Below are positions 1-8,622 of a stretch of 35,173 nt of DNA, piece after piece (the stretch's first letter is position 1; every line of letters starts with the position of its first letter). The notes below the pieces were generated by a model. The model searched no databases. It saw only the letters and a list, made by a program, of their open reading frames with translations, and was not told the DNA's origin. Position numbers and translations under genes: made by a program. This DNA comes from Oligoflexus sp. (GTDB lineage Bacteria > Bdellovibrionota_B > Oligoflexia > Oligoflexales > Oligoflexaceae): the NCBI RefSeq assembly GCF_035712445.1, contig NZ_DASTAT010000090.1:1-35173 (forward strand), written 5' to 3'.

Positions 1-534
1 CGTTCGCCAGAGCCTTTCCAGGATGGTCTTCACTTCGTCTTTGAGCCACAGTCGCTCGACCGGGGTCCACATTTGGTTTTCGCGTTTGACGAGCTGCAGG
101 TAAAGGTCGCGGTGATGATCGAGCACCGTCGCCCTTTTCGATTCCGTCGGGTGCGCGGTCAGGACTGGCTCGACATGAAGCTTCTGCAGGGTTTCCAGGA
201 TTTCCTCCTCAGGGAAATTCGCCTGCTTCAAACTTTCGAAGGCCCAGGGCCAAAGTCCGTCTTCCGTTTCCAGGGAGCCCGAGGCCTGCTGCTCCCGCCG
301 TGTCTGGACGTTGATGTTCTCTTCGATCATGCCGAGCAGCTGAAAGGAGATCGACAGGAGCTGCACCAGACGGTAGGGGGAGGACGCCTGAGGCAAAGGC
401 TTATCCTGTTTATCATCGAGCCACGGTATGTAGGGAATCAGGTCCTTATGCTGAAGTTCTTCAAGCACTTCTTTCAGTGATTGCATCACAAAATTCAGAT
501 CCTGATCAAACTTATCGACTTTATTGGCGACCAC
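1..534 (-). CDS. ppc: Phosphoenolpyruvate carboxylase, N-terminal part (runs off left edge)
   Basis: PEP carboxylase makes oxaloacetate from PEP and bicarbonate, an anaplerotic cytoplasmic reaction. About 178 residues are visible and the reading frame is open to base 1. The decisive motif is VEPVLTAHPTES, with the family's catalytic histidine at about residue 128, close to its place in E. coli PEPC (His138). It is preceded by a helical region (SPYRLVQLLSISFQLLGMI) typical of the family's N-terminus. I chose the GTG at 534 because GAGG lies six bases upstream; an in-frame GTG/ATG pair at 489/486 is the alternative. The second active-site signature lies outside the window. The gene is divergent from the small membrane protein at 744. 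Function is confident from the HPTE motif; only the start is uncertain. Confidence 0.87.
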   Translation of the reverse strand, partial: MVANKVDKFDQDLNFVMQSLKEVLEELQHKDLIPYIPWLDDKQDKPLPQASSPYRLVQLLSISFQLLGMIEENINVQTRREQQASGSLETEDGLWPWAFESLKQANFPEEEILETLQKLHVEPVLTAHPTESKRATVLDHHRDLYLQLVKRENQMWTPVERLWLKDEVKTILERLWRT

Positions 535-743
535 AGTGCACCTCAATCCAATGCGAAACGGGAATTCGCTGTGCAGTGTAGAGAAAGCGCAGCAGGGAAA
601 CAAGTGTGAGTCAGGGGCGGGTCGAGGCAAAGATACCGTATGGTAAGCCGGGTGGACCGCCCGGTGGGAAGCAATCTCAGGTGGACGGAATGATGAATTT
701 TCATTATTCGGTCTAACCAGAGTCTGATCATGGGGAATAATAC

Positions 744-1019
744 ATGCTGTCTCTTTTTCGTTGGATTGGTCGTTGTGAAGGGATTTCGTTCCTGTTACTG
801 CTCTTTATAGCCATGCCACTGAAGTATATTTGGGGCATGCCCGAGTACGTTCGTGTGGTCGGAATGGCCCACGGGGGGCTATTTCTGGCCTACATAGCCC
901 TGGCTAATTATGCGGCTTTGGAATTGCGCTGGTCCCGGCACGTCTGGCTGCTGAGCATGGTAGCCGCAGTGCTTCCTTTCGGCACATTCATCTTTGAAAA
1001 GAAGCATCTGCCGGCTTGA
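744..1019 (+). CDS. DUF3817 family small integral membrane protein
   Basis: This 91-residue protein has about three hydrophobic segments (roughly residues 13-30, 38-58 and 66-84). It carries the DUF3817 signature order: an EG..FLLLL segment, then AMPLKY, then GMAHGGLFLAY, with charged residues between helices. GGGGA seven bases before the ATG supports the start. The family is widespread and of unknown biochemical role. A T7 tract lies just after the stop, but I could not draw a convincing stem before it. The gene converges on the histidine kinase at 1029 with a nine-base gap. Confidence 0.82.
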   Translation: MLSLFRWIGRCEGISFLLLLFIAMPLKYIWGMPEYVRVVGMAHGGLFLAYIALANYAALELRWSRHVWLLSMVAAVLPFGTFIFEKKHLPA

Positions 1020-1028
1020 AGGGTTTTT

Positions 1029-2657
1029 TTAAAGGCTGATGCCTTCACTCCGGCCGGTGTAGGCACAGACCGCCTTCAGAAGGCCTGCGACATTGATGGG
1101 TTTGGTGATGTGATCACTGCAGCCGATCATGATGGCTCGCTTTCTTTCTTCGACCATGGCCGCAGCGGAAAGGGCTACGATTGGTTTTTGATAGCCCTGC
1201 AGCCGCAGCTCCGCGGTCGCTGTGAAGCCATCCTTCACCGGCATCTGCAGATCCATCAGCACGATATCGTAATTCCGGTGCAGGGCTTTCTCGACCCCAA
1301 TCTGGCCATTTTCCGCAAGGTCCACATTCGCACCATTGCGAAAGAGAATCTGCCGGATCAGGTTCTGATTGTCGGTGACATCCTCGACCACCAGAACATT
1401 GACCCCCTGCAGCAGTTTTCGGTCCGTGCTGCTGGCCTGGATCATCCTGGGGCTATCGTCCGAGCTGTGAAAAGAACCTTCCGCCTGCGAGGCATCTATG
1501 GTCGCGACGAAGGTCGATCCCACATTCAGGGCGCTTTCCTTTAATTCCAGCGTGCCCCCCAGGGACTGAGCCAAACGCCGCGAGAGTATGAGGCCAAGAC
1601 CCGTCCCCCCGTATTTACGCGTGGTCGAGGCGTCGGCCTGCATGAAGGGTTGAAAAAGCTGCTCCTGCTGCTCGGGTGATATGCCGCGACCGGAGTCTTT
1701 TACCGTGAACTGAAGTTTCGGAGCGCCCCCGTCCGCATCGCTGATCATCATGACGTCAAGATCAACGCGTCCCTTGTTGGTAAACTTGATGGCGTTGCCC
1801 ATCACATTCAGAAGAATCTGTTTGAGGCGCGTTGGATCGGTGACGAGCATGCGGGGTGCATTGGGGTGAATCGCGACGTTGACGGCTATGCCTTTTTCCG
1901 CGGCCTGCTGATGCATGAGGCGCAGGATATCGGCCATCACATCGGGCAGCGAGGTGGCTACGCTTTCCACCACGAGTTTACCGGCCTCGACTTTGGACAG
2001 GTCCAGGATATCGTCGATGATCTGCGTCAGGAGTTTGCCGTTCCTTTGGATCGCATCGACGAATTCCGTGCGCTCCTCCTCGGTATTATCGGGATCCAGA
2101 AGCAGATCGCCAAAGCCCATGATCGAATTGAGCGGCGTGCGAATCTCATGGCTCATGTTCGCCAGGAAGGAACTCTTGGCCCGATTCGCGGTTTCGGCGT
2201 CCTCGGATTTTCTTCGGTACTTTTCCAGAAGATCGCGCATTTCATACTGCCGTTCGCGGTTTTTGAGCGAGGCACGAATCACGCTCAGAAGCGTCATGAG
2301 CCGTACGGGACGATCCAGAAGCGTGACGTTGCGCAGTTCGTCAATGGCCTTGAGGATTTCAAAGCCGGCTTCGGTCATGTCCCCACCGCGGGTCAGAACG
2401 ACGACCGGAATATCCGACCACTGCGGCTGCTGCTGCAGGCAGCGCTTCAACGGTTCAAGCCCATGCGGAAAAATCATCTCTTCGGCCAGCAGCAAGGCCC
2501 CGGCACCCTGTTCAATGTGCATCAGAAGATCGCGGAACGAGACGCAGATCTGGCCTTGAATATGCGCATCCTGAAGAACACGGAGAGTCATCTCCGCGTC
2601 TATTTCCGATGCAGCCAGGATCATCACGCATAAGTCCGAGGCTGACGTTTCATTCAC
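1029..2657 (-). CDS. Hybrid histidine kinase: pseudo-receiver, HisKA/HATPase, C-terminal receiver
   Basis: Soluble hybrid sensor kinase of 542 residues with no membrane segments. Residues ~10-128 look like a receiver fold, but LLLAEEMI stands where the phospho-accepting aspartate should be, so this copy is probably not phosphorylated. A helical linker (130-165) follows, then a HisKA domain with SHEIRTPLN (phospho-accepting His170), an HATPase with DSGRGIS and GGTGLGL boxes, and a C-terminal receiver (~420-535) with IVLMDLQMP (Asp469) and a TKP lysine (Lys519). It starts at a GTG that overlaps the end of the KaiC-like gene by eight bases (GTGAATGA), so the two are translationally coupled. Inference: the kinase is a signalling partner of the KaiC-like ATPase, receiving input through the N-terminal receiver-like domain. 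No DNA-binding output domain is present, so a separate acceptor is expected. Confidence 0.9.
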   Translation of the reverse strand: MNETSASDLCVMILAASEIDAEMTLRVLQDAHIQGQICVSFRDLLMHIEQGAGALLLAEEMIFPHGLEPLKRCLQQQPQWSDIPVVVLTRGGDMTEAGFEILKAIDELRNVTLLDRPVRLMTLLSVIRASLKNRERQYEMRDLLEKYRRKSEDAETANRAKSSFLANMSHEIRTPLNSIMGFGDLLLDPDNTEEERTEFVDAIQRNGKLLTQIIDDILDLSKVEAGKLVVESVATSLPDVMADILRLMHQQAAEKGIAVNVAIHPNAPRMLVTDPTRLKQILLNVMGNAIKFTNKGRVDLDVMMISDADGGAPKLQFTVKDSGRGISPEQQEQLFQPFMQADASTTRKYGGTGLGLILSRRLAQSLGGTLELKESALNVGSTFVATIDASQAEGSFHSSDDSPRMIQASSTDRKLLQGVNVLVVEDVTDNQNLIRQILFRNGANVDLAENGQIGVEKALHRNYDIVLMDLQMPVKDGFTATAELRLQGYQKPIVALSAAAMVEERKRAIMIGCSDHITKPINVAGLLKAVCAYTGRSEGISL

Positions 2658-4158
2658 GGCCGATCGTCCCTTCCGCGGAAAGAATCTGCGGCACTCCGGT
2701 CAGGACACCCTGGAAGTTTTTCAAGGGCTGGCCCACCTGCAGTCCTTGCGAGGACAGCGAATATTCCCGAATGGTTGCCTCATGCCTGCCGTTGCGCCGC
2801 TTCACGACGGAAATGGCTTTTTTCACGTGCCCCATGATCTCGTAATAACGCAGGAGGATGACGGTATCCGCCAGGTAGCTGATATCCACCGGCGCCTGCA
2901 TCGCGGTGCCGACCATTCCATGCTGAGCCACGACAAGCAGGGTCACCACACCCTTTTGGTTGAGGTAACTCAAGAGTTCATGGAGCTGAATCACCAGAAA
3001 TTTTTCTTCGGGCATGGCATTCAGATAACCGTTCAGGCTGTCGATGATGATGATGCTCGCACCGTTTTCCACCGCGCGCCTGACCATGTGAATGAATTCG
3101 CCCGGTGAATGTTCCGCCGGATCTATTTGCTTCAGGGTGATCAAGCCCTCTTTCACATAATGGGGAAAGGACGAGCCTATGGTTTCCGAACGTTCCAAAA
3201 GTGTCTGAACGCCCTCGTCGAAGGCAAAAAATGCAGTCTTCTGGCCACGCGCAGCCGCTGCGCAGGCATGCTGGGTGGCAAAGGCTGATTTACCGCAGCC
3301 GGCCGGCCCAATGATGAGCGTGCTGGTGCCCATCGTGAGCCCGCCGCCCAGAAGTTGATCCAGCCCTTCAAGGCCGGTCGAGGTCAGAGGACGCACATAG
3401 CTTTTGCGCCGATCTTTATCCGAATGCTCCGCTGCGATCAGGCGCGGATACACGGCAAGCCCACCCCGCTCGATCGTGAAATCATGGTAGCCGCCGCGAA
3501 AGCGAACGCCGCGCATTTTGATCACCCGCAGACGGCGCCGCTCAGCGCCATAGAGCGGCGAAAGCTGCTCCAGCATCACGACGCCATGCGCAAGGCTTTG
3601 CAGCTGCAGATCGCCATCCGATGATGTGCGGTCATCGAGCAGGAGAACGGTACAGTTGCGGCCAATGAAAAACTGTTTGAGGCCCAGAATCTGCCGACGG
3701 TATTTCAAAGGATCACGGGCGAGCAGGCGCATTTCAGAAAGGGAATCGAAAACCACGCGGACGGGTTTCACGCGCTCGACTTCGGCGAGGATGGACTTCG
3801 TCGTGCCACCCAATTCGACTTCGGACGGATGGAAGAAGGTATAATGACCGCCAGGAGTCAATTTTTCTTCAGGAAGCGCCAGCTCGTGAATGGTGACGTT
3901 ATCCAAAGACCAGCCATGCGAAGCGGCTACAGCCATAAGCTCATCCTTGGTTTCGGAGAGCGTCACATAGAGCCCTGATTCGCCGAGGCGTATGCCTTCC
4001 AAAAGGAACTGGAGCGCAAGCGTGGTCTTGCCCGATCCGGGATCGCCTTCCACAAGATAAAGTCGGGTTTTCGGAAAACCGCCACCAAGGATATCATCCA
4101 AGCCGGGAATTCCGGTCGCAGCCCTCTTATCAGAATCAATATTGCCCTGGTTTTCCAT
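2650..4158 (-). CDS. KaiC-like double-domain RecA-fold ATPase
   Basis: A 502-residue protein with two tandem KaiC domains. Domain 1 has Walker A GDPGSGKTT (38-46) and Walker B VVFDSL (Asp138). Domain 2 has GPAGCGKSA (284-292) and IIIIDSL (Asp373). The catalytic-glutamate pair of cyanobacterial KaiC becomes SE in domain 1 (68-69) and DE in domain 2 (314-315). The autophosphorylation site is DISYLADT: the equivalent of Ser431 is kept (Ser427), while Thr432 is replaced by Tyr428. This pattern is usual in KaiC homologues outside the cyanobacterial clock. AAGGAA six bases before the ATG fixes the start. No kaiA or kaiB is nearby; the partner gene is the overlapping hybrid kinase. Known: such KaiC/kinase pairs occur in many non-cyanobacteria. 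Inferred: an ATP-dependent switch or timer feeding the kinase. A true circadian role is not implied. Confidence 0.92.
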   Translation of the reverse strand: MENQGNIDSDKRAATGIPGLDDILGGGFPKTRLYLVEGDPGSGKTTLALQFLLEGIRLGESGLYVTLSETKDELMAVAASHGWSLDNVTIHELALPEEKLTPGGHYTFFHPSEVELGGTTKSILAEVERVKPVRVVFDSLSEMRLLARDPLKYRRQILGLKQFFIGRNCTVLLLDDRTSSDGDLQLQSLAHGVVMLEQLSPLYGAERRRLRVIKMRGVRFRGGYHDFTIERGGLAVYPRLIAAEHSDKDRRKSYVRPLTSTGLEGLDQLLGGGLTMGTSTLIIGPAGCGKSAFATQHACAAAARGQKTAFFAFDEGVQTLLERSETIGSSFPHYVKEGLITLKQIDPAEHSPGEFIHMVRRAVENGASIIIIDSLNGYLNAMPEEKFLVIQLHELLSYLNQKGVVTLLVVAQHGMVGTAMQAPVDISYLADTVILLRYYEIMGHVKKAISVVKRRNGRHEATIREYSLSSQGLQVGQPLKNFQGVLTGVPQILSAEGTIGRE

Positions 4159-4402
4159 ATGAAATTCCTTGCATATCTGAAGTGTGGCCTCGCTGTGTAA
4201 TTCCGACGAGCGTTTGAAAATCCCTACACCTCAATTGGGCCAGCTGCGAGATCATGAGGAGGAAATCTATTCCAGGGAAACGTCCTGAAATGTCGTGTTT
4301 TGTAGCGTTTGCGATAATTTTAGAACGTGCCTAGGCTGGTTGAACCCTAGCAGCTTCGGCATGAAGCGTCAAGGCAGGCATGTTGCTTATACCTGCGCAC
4401 GA

Positions 4403-7400
4403 TCAGGGAAGGATACCGATTCCAAAGCCAGGGCCGCCATTCATAAAATCGGATTTGCCTGTTTGTTTTAAGCGATCAAGTTTTCGTTCCTGGCCTTTGG
4501 CGTCAACGGCAATCAATTCGTAGGCAGGTTCATCGGAAGGGTCTTCCCCTCCTTCGATGCGAGCTTCATCCCAGATGCTTGCAAAAGGCGAAATCGAACG
4601 CAGAACAAGGCGCTGGATGCCGCGCCTTTGAAGATCAGCGGCATCTTCAGCGGTAAGCTGATCCGCAGCCATGAGATCCCAGGCATATTCGAAGGTGAAG
4701 TTGTGGTGACCAGGCGCATACACCGCTTTCAAAGGAGCTGTCAGTATGAGTTCACGCGGCAGCAGACCACGAATCACGCTGCTGTCGATATGCACGAAGC
4801 GGGTCTTGTCGAAACCTTGGAAGCTGCTGCGACCCTGAATGTTCAAGGAGAGAGTTTCAGAGGCATAGGTTTCGAAGTAGGAGGTCGGCGCCGAACGCTC
4901 GGCAGCATAGGGGCTTGAAGCCTGGAATGTACCGGGCTGAAAACCCTGGTAGGCATCGCTTTCGCATGCATGGTCCCCGAGCACCATCTGAAACTCTTCG
5001 AAGTCGTCAGGATTTGGCCCCTGACGCATCCGAAATTCTGCAGTCCAAAGGCTCTGCACCTGATTCACGAGAAGACGCGGCTGCGAACGCGGGCGCTCCT
5101 GACGACCTGTCCACTGGAGCTCATAGCTTCCTTCTGCCGTCTCGACCGGAACCGAAACGGTGTAGGTCCGGTATTCATGGCGCGTGCCCCAGAGTTCCTC
5201 CCAGGGCGTATGCTCAAAACGCGCGAGCCGCGACAGGGAAATATCCTTCCCAGCCCAGCGCAGGCTTTCCACGGGATTGATCATACTGTTGCGCTCATCC
5301 GCGGGCAGCTCCTGCAGGGCGACGGAAATCTGCAGCGGTCGTCCCAGCTGAAGCCTCGTCAGCGCGCGGCGGTGCTCGCTGGGGCTCGGACAAAGTCGGG
5401 CCTGACGTTCCCCGATCAGAAAAAGGCCGCGATCCAGACCCTGCGTGGACATCGTGGGCATCGGCACGGGGCGCACCTGCTTGATGATGATTTTCTGCGT
5501 CCCCTTTTCGCTGATAAGTTTCCATTCCATATCGAGTTTGAAGAGAGCAGGATCTTGAGGCTTCAATGCCTCCCGATAATGTTCATGGACAAGGTTCATC
5601 TGTTCGTAAAGCTGACGGTAAAGAGCCTCGGTCATCAGCATGCGGCCGCGGGCCACTTCCGTGCTCGGGATCTGCAGCTCCAATTCCGTGGCTGTGATGC
5701 GCGTGGTCTCAGGAATTTTTCCGGCGGGTGGATTGGCGACTTCAAGGTCTTCGCCGGGAAAAGCTGTGCTCTGCACTTCCATGGTTTGCGGACCGTCGCC
5801 GCTGCTGTTATAAGCCGGATACGATGAAATCGCGACGCCATTGGCCAGCTCGCCTTTATAGGCTCTTTGCACCAGGATCCCCATGCCGGCGAACTCCTCC
5901 TTCACTCCATAATAACGCCGCGCGGACCAGGCCTTCAGACTATAAAGACTCGCCCAGACCTTCAGGACGCTTTTCATCAACGGATCTTTCTTATCCTGGC
6001 AAAGACCGGCTTGTTCGATGCGCGCGTCATCACCGGCACAGGCGCCTTTTGATTCATAAAGACCGGCACCGTTGAATTCGGGATGATCTTCGATGTTGCT
6101 GCTGGAGCGAAGTTTGATCCGCGTCCCCTTGGGAAAGACCTGAGCGATCGCATCCAAAATCCGGCGCTGCAAAGGAGCAGGAATTTTCGCCCCTTCAATC
6201 AAGGCCCTTATGCGCGCGAGTCCTTGAGCATTCGCCTGGGGATGGAGGCCTGGGCCCAAAAGCAGGGAAAGCTCCTGGTCCACAGCGGAGCGCAGCGAAA
6301 GTCCCTCCGCTGTTTGACCCAGGCGCAAAGTTTCCGCGAAAATTCCCAGGGGAAGTGCAAGACCTTCGGTGACAGTATGATCAGGAATGATGCGCCGCAG
6401 CTCCGCTACATTCGCAGCCTTGGCGCCGACCTTGTCCGCATCCGCGCGGCCGAGTTCATCCAAAGAAACAGGTTCCGTCAGGCTGCGATCGTAATCATGC
6501 AAAACCAGCGGCTGAGGTTTTTTCAAAGCGGCCAGTGAGTCCGCTTCGGCAGGCGTCAGGGCTGAAGCGGAGCGCACCAGGATCTGGCAGGTGCCCACGG
6601 CATCACCCGTCGCCTGAACGAAGACAGCTTTGCCGCTGCGCGCGAGTTTCAGCCAGCTTTCCTGCGCCGTCGCCTTCTCTTCATAAACAAAGGGAATGCC
6701 GAGCATGCCGGCGAGGAGCGCAGGATGCGAGGAAGGCGATGAAGTCCGGCTCACCACGATACCGGCCACGATGGGCAGTTCACGCGGCACATCATCCATC
6801 ACGAGAATATCCGAAGGTCCGATCGCACCCTCCGCCAGCAGACCTTCCAACTCTCCCTTTTTCACAACGCGAACATGCCCCACACCCCAGCCCGCGTTAT
6901 AGCAGATGCGGGCCTCGGCCGTATGGCGACGGGCTAGCTTGATACCGAGGGCTTCAAAACGGGCCGCGTCTTTGAGGACGAAATCCATCTGTTCAGGTCC
7001 GGGCAAATAAAAAAGCGTCTCTGGCACCGAGGGCATCTTTGTGCTTAATATCGAGAAGACGGCCGTGACCGACTCGGGATCCAAAGGATCCTGGCTCATC
7101 AGCTGAACATCCGCGATCGGCGGGTTATTATACTCATCGACAGATTTGGGAATCAGAAGAGTACCCAAAAGAAGACGACGGCCTTGAGCATGCTGGGAGA
7201 TCGCATCCACCTGCGCTGCGCTGAGGCCTGCGTACTCCGGCAGAGTTGTCAGATGCTCGGCATGATAGCGAAAGCGTTCCGGGTGCCAGATCAGTTTGGA
7301 AAATTTTCCGGACGCGTCCAAAGCGATCGAAAACTTGATATAGCCGCGGTACAGGGGATCCTGCCAGGTCCCGACGAAATAGGTCCAAAAAGTTTCTGTG

Positions 7401-7528
7401 GTCAAGGGTTCCGGTTCTACGGTAACCATGCCTTCGAACTGTTTCAGAACGGAGTCAGGCGGCTGGGCTGGTGAGCACGACAGAACGTGTCCGCATAGGG
7501 CCAGGAGCATAAGAATTCTCAGGATCAT
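4403..7528 (-). CDS. Lipoprotein with PEP-utiliser swivel (phospho-His) domain followed by PPDK/PEP-synthase ATP-grasp domain
   Basis: I chose the internal ATG at 7528 (GGAG six bases upstream) because it opens a lipoprotein signal ending VLSC (Cys18); product 1041 residues. Residues ~60-200 are unassigned. At ~240-285 a PEP-utiliser mobile domain is recognisable by DILVMDDVP...TSSPSSHPALLAGMLGIPFV, with His268 in the phosphohistidine position. At ~359-688 a PPDK_N/PEP-synthase nucleotide-binding domain follows, with GAKAANVAEL, RSSSNIED...FNGAG and a closing KQVRPVP. The last ~350 residues are unassigned and contain aromatic-rich, beta-looking sequence. In PEP synthase and PPDK the ATP domain comes first, then the His domain, then a PEP-binding TIM barrel. 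Here the order is reversed and no barrel is seen. The lipid anchor places it in the envelope, where ATP is scarce, so its substrate is unclear. Domain calls are confident; activity is unknown. Confidence 0.8.
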   Translation of the reverse strand: MILRILMLLALCGHVLSCSPAQPPDSVLKQFEGMVTVEPEPLTTETFWTYFVGTWQDPLYRGYIKFSIALDASGKFSKLIWHPERFRYHAEHLTTLPEYAGLSAAQVDAISQHAQGRRLLLGTLLIPKSVDEYNNPPIADVQLMSQDPLDPESVTAVFSILSTKMPSVPETLFYLPGPEQMDFVLKDAARFEALGIKLARRHTAEARICYNAGWGVGHVRVVKKGELEGLLAEGAIGPSDILVMDDVPRELPIVAGIVVSRTSSPSSHPALLAGMLGIPFVYEEKATAQESWLKLARSGKAVFVQATGDAVGTCQILVRSASALTPAEADSLAALKKPQPLVLHDYDRSLTEPVSLDELGRADADKVGAKAANVAELRRIIPDHTVTEGLALPLGIFAETLRLGQTAEGLSLRSAVDQELSLLLGPGLHPQANAQGLARIRALIEGAKIPAPLQRRILDAIAQVFPKGTRIKLRSSSNIEDHPEFNGAGLYESKGACAGDDARIEQAGLCQDKKDPLMKSVLKVWASLYSLKAWSARRYYGVKEEFAGMGILVQRAYKGELANGVAISSYPAYNSSGDGPQTMEVQSTAFPGEDLEVANPPAGKIPETTRITATELELQIPSTEVARGRMLMTEALYRQLYEQMNLVHEHYREALKPQDPALFKLDMEWKLISEKGTQKIIIKQVRPVPMPTMSTQGLDRGLFLIGERQARLCPSPSEHRRALTRLQLGRPLQISVALQELPADERNSMINPVESLRWAGKDISLSRLARFEHTPWEELWGTRHEYRTYTVSVPVETAEGSYELQWTGRQERPRSQPRLLVNQVQSLWTAEFRMRQGPNPDDFEEFQMVLGDHACESDAYQGFQPGTFQASSPYAAERSAPTSYFETYASETLSLNIQGRSSFQGFDKTRFVHIDSSVIRGLLPRELILTAPLKAVYAPGHHNFTFEYAWDLMAADQLTAEDAADLQRRGIQRLVLRSISPFASIWDEARIEGGEDPSDEPAYELIAVDAKGQERKLDRLKQTGKSDFMNGGPGFGIGILP

Positions 7529-7716
7529 GACCGTCTCCAACGCAGGCGAAGTGGGGTTGAGGGGCGCTTTTAAATGGAGCAAAGCCCCGGCAAAGTCAAC
7601 GTTCATTTACGTGAGTTTCCCGCTTGATGAAATACGGGAAAAAACCCATGGTTGGAGACTCCAGGATTTGACTGACCGGCTGATCAGAGGCATTGAGCGG
7701 AAAACAAGGAGGCCCC

Positions 7717-8607
7717 ATGGAGTGTCGATTGGCAAATGCAGATCAAATCGCGCAGGCTTTTGCGCAGGTCCATGTGGTTTGGCCGCATGATCCTGACCCC
7801 GCCTTGCACCTTGAGAAAAGGCTGGCGTCCAAGCAGCATCAAAGAGCCAGCTGGTTCGTGATCGAAGATGCGGGAACGGTTGTCTGCAGCCTCGGGGCTT
7901 ATCCGTTCCAGCTCTTCGGTCCTGATGGGGACCGTCCCGCGCGGGCCTTCGGTGCCGTCTTCACCCCCGAGGCGCATCGGGGACAAGGGCATGCCGCGCG
8001 GCTGATCAGCTGGGTTTGTGAGCATTATGCGGAGATGGGGACGCTCGATTTCATTCTCTATTCCGATATAGATCCGGCCTACTATCAAAAACTCGGGTTC
8101 CAAACGCTGCCGTCCTACGAGTGGGCCTGGGATTTGCCTCGATCCGGCCCGCGGGTGGACATGACCGTATTTCCAGCCCGACCCCTGGACCCCGAACTGC
8201 CAGGCTTTCGTTATGGCATAAGGCGCCAAACAGCCGATGCGATTTGGGTTCAGGAAAAACAAAACAGCCCCCTGCGCCTCAGTCGCTGTCTTGCGACCGG
8301 AAACTGGCTGCTTTCGCGTCAGGACCATGGTACGTACACGCTGCTCGAGAGCAGTCTCACGCAATCTGCCAGCGACTGGCCCGAGCTGCTGCGTCTTATG
8401 GAAAGTGACGCGCGTCAGGCCGGTTGCCATCGCGTCAAAGGTTGGTGGGTGAGTCACGAGCCCCGGCCCGAGGCATCCTGGGAAAACGTGTTCAAACCCC
8501 GGAGCCAGGAGATCCTGATGTGGTCTTCGCTGCGTGGCGCGGGTGATCCCTGGCGCGCTGATATCGGACAGCATGGTTTCCGGGCTTTGCTGAGCGAGCA
8601 TGTGTAA
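7717..8607 (+). CDS. GNAT-family N-acetyltransferase
   Basis: A 296-residue cytoplasmic protein. The first ~150 residues form a GNAT domain, with the acetyl-CoA binding segment FTPEAHRGQGHAARLI and the usual terminal motif around DPAYYQKLGFQ. The second half (~150-296) is a separate domain I cannot name, possibly a degenerate second GNAT repeat. AAGGAGG stands four bases before the ATG at 7717. A TTG 24 bases upstream would also be in frame but lies in front of that ribosome binding site and is rejected. The methyltransferase starts 15 bases after the stop, so the two form an operon. Substrate unknown; the pairing suggests modification of a common protein or small molecule, which is inference. 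Confidence 0.83.
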   Translation: MECRLANADQIAQAFAQVHVVWPHDPDPALHLEKRLASKQHQRASWFVIEDAGTVVCSLGAYPFQLFGPDGDRPARAFGAVFTPEAHRGQGHAARLISWVCEHYAEMGTLDFILYSDIDPAYYQKLGFQTLPSYEWAWDLPRSGPRVDMTVFPARPLDPELPGFRYGIRRQTADAIWVQEKQNSPLRLSRCLATGNWLLSRQDHGTYTLLESSLTQSASDWPELLRLMESDARQAGCHRVKGWWVSHEPRPEASWENVFKPRSQEILMWSSLRGAGDPWRADIGQHGFRALLSEHV

Positions 8608-8622
8608 AGAGGAGCGGTTTTG

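Noticed and set aside
73..480. A 135-codon plus-strand frame at the left edge
   Set aside because: Opposite strand encodes the PEP carboxylase HPTE motif.
2650..4158. A complete cyanobacterial-type circadian clock
   Set aside because: No kaiA or kaiB is present and the phosphosite threonine is replaced, so only a KaiC-like ATPase is called.
4331..4367. Small hairpins CTAGG/CCTAG and GCTTC/GAAGC downstream of the PEP-domain lipoprotein gene as a terminator
   Set aside because: Stems of five pairs and no T tract; too weak to call.
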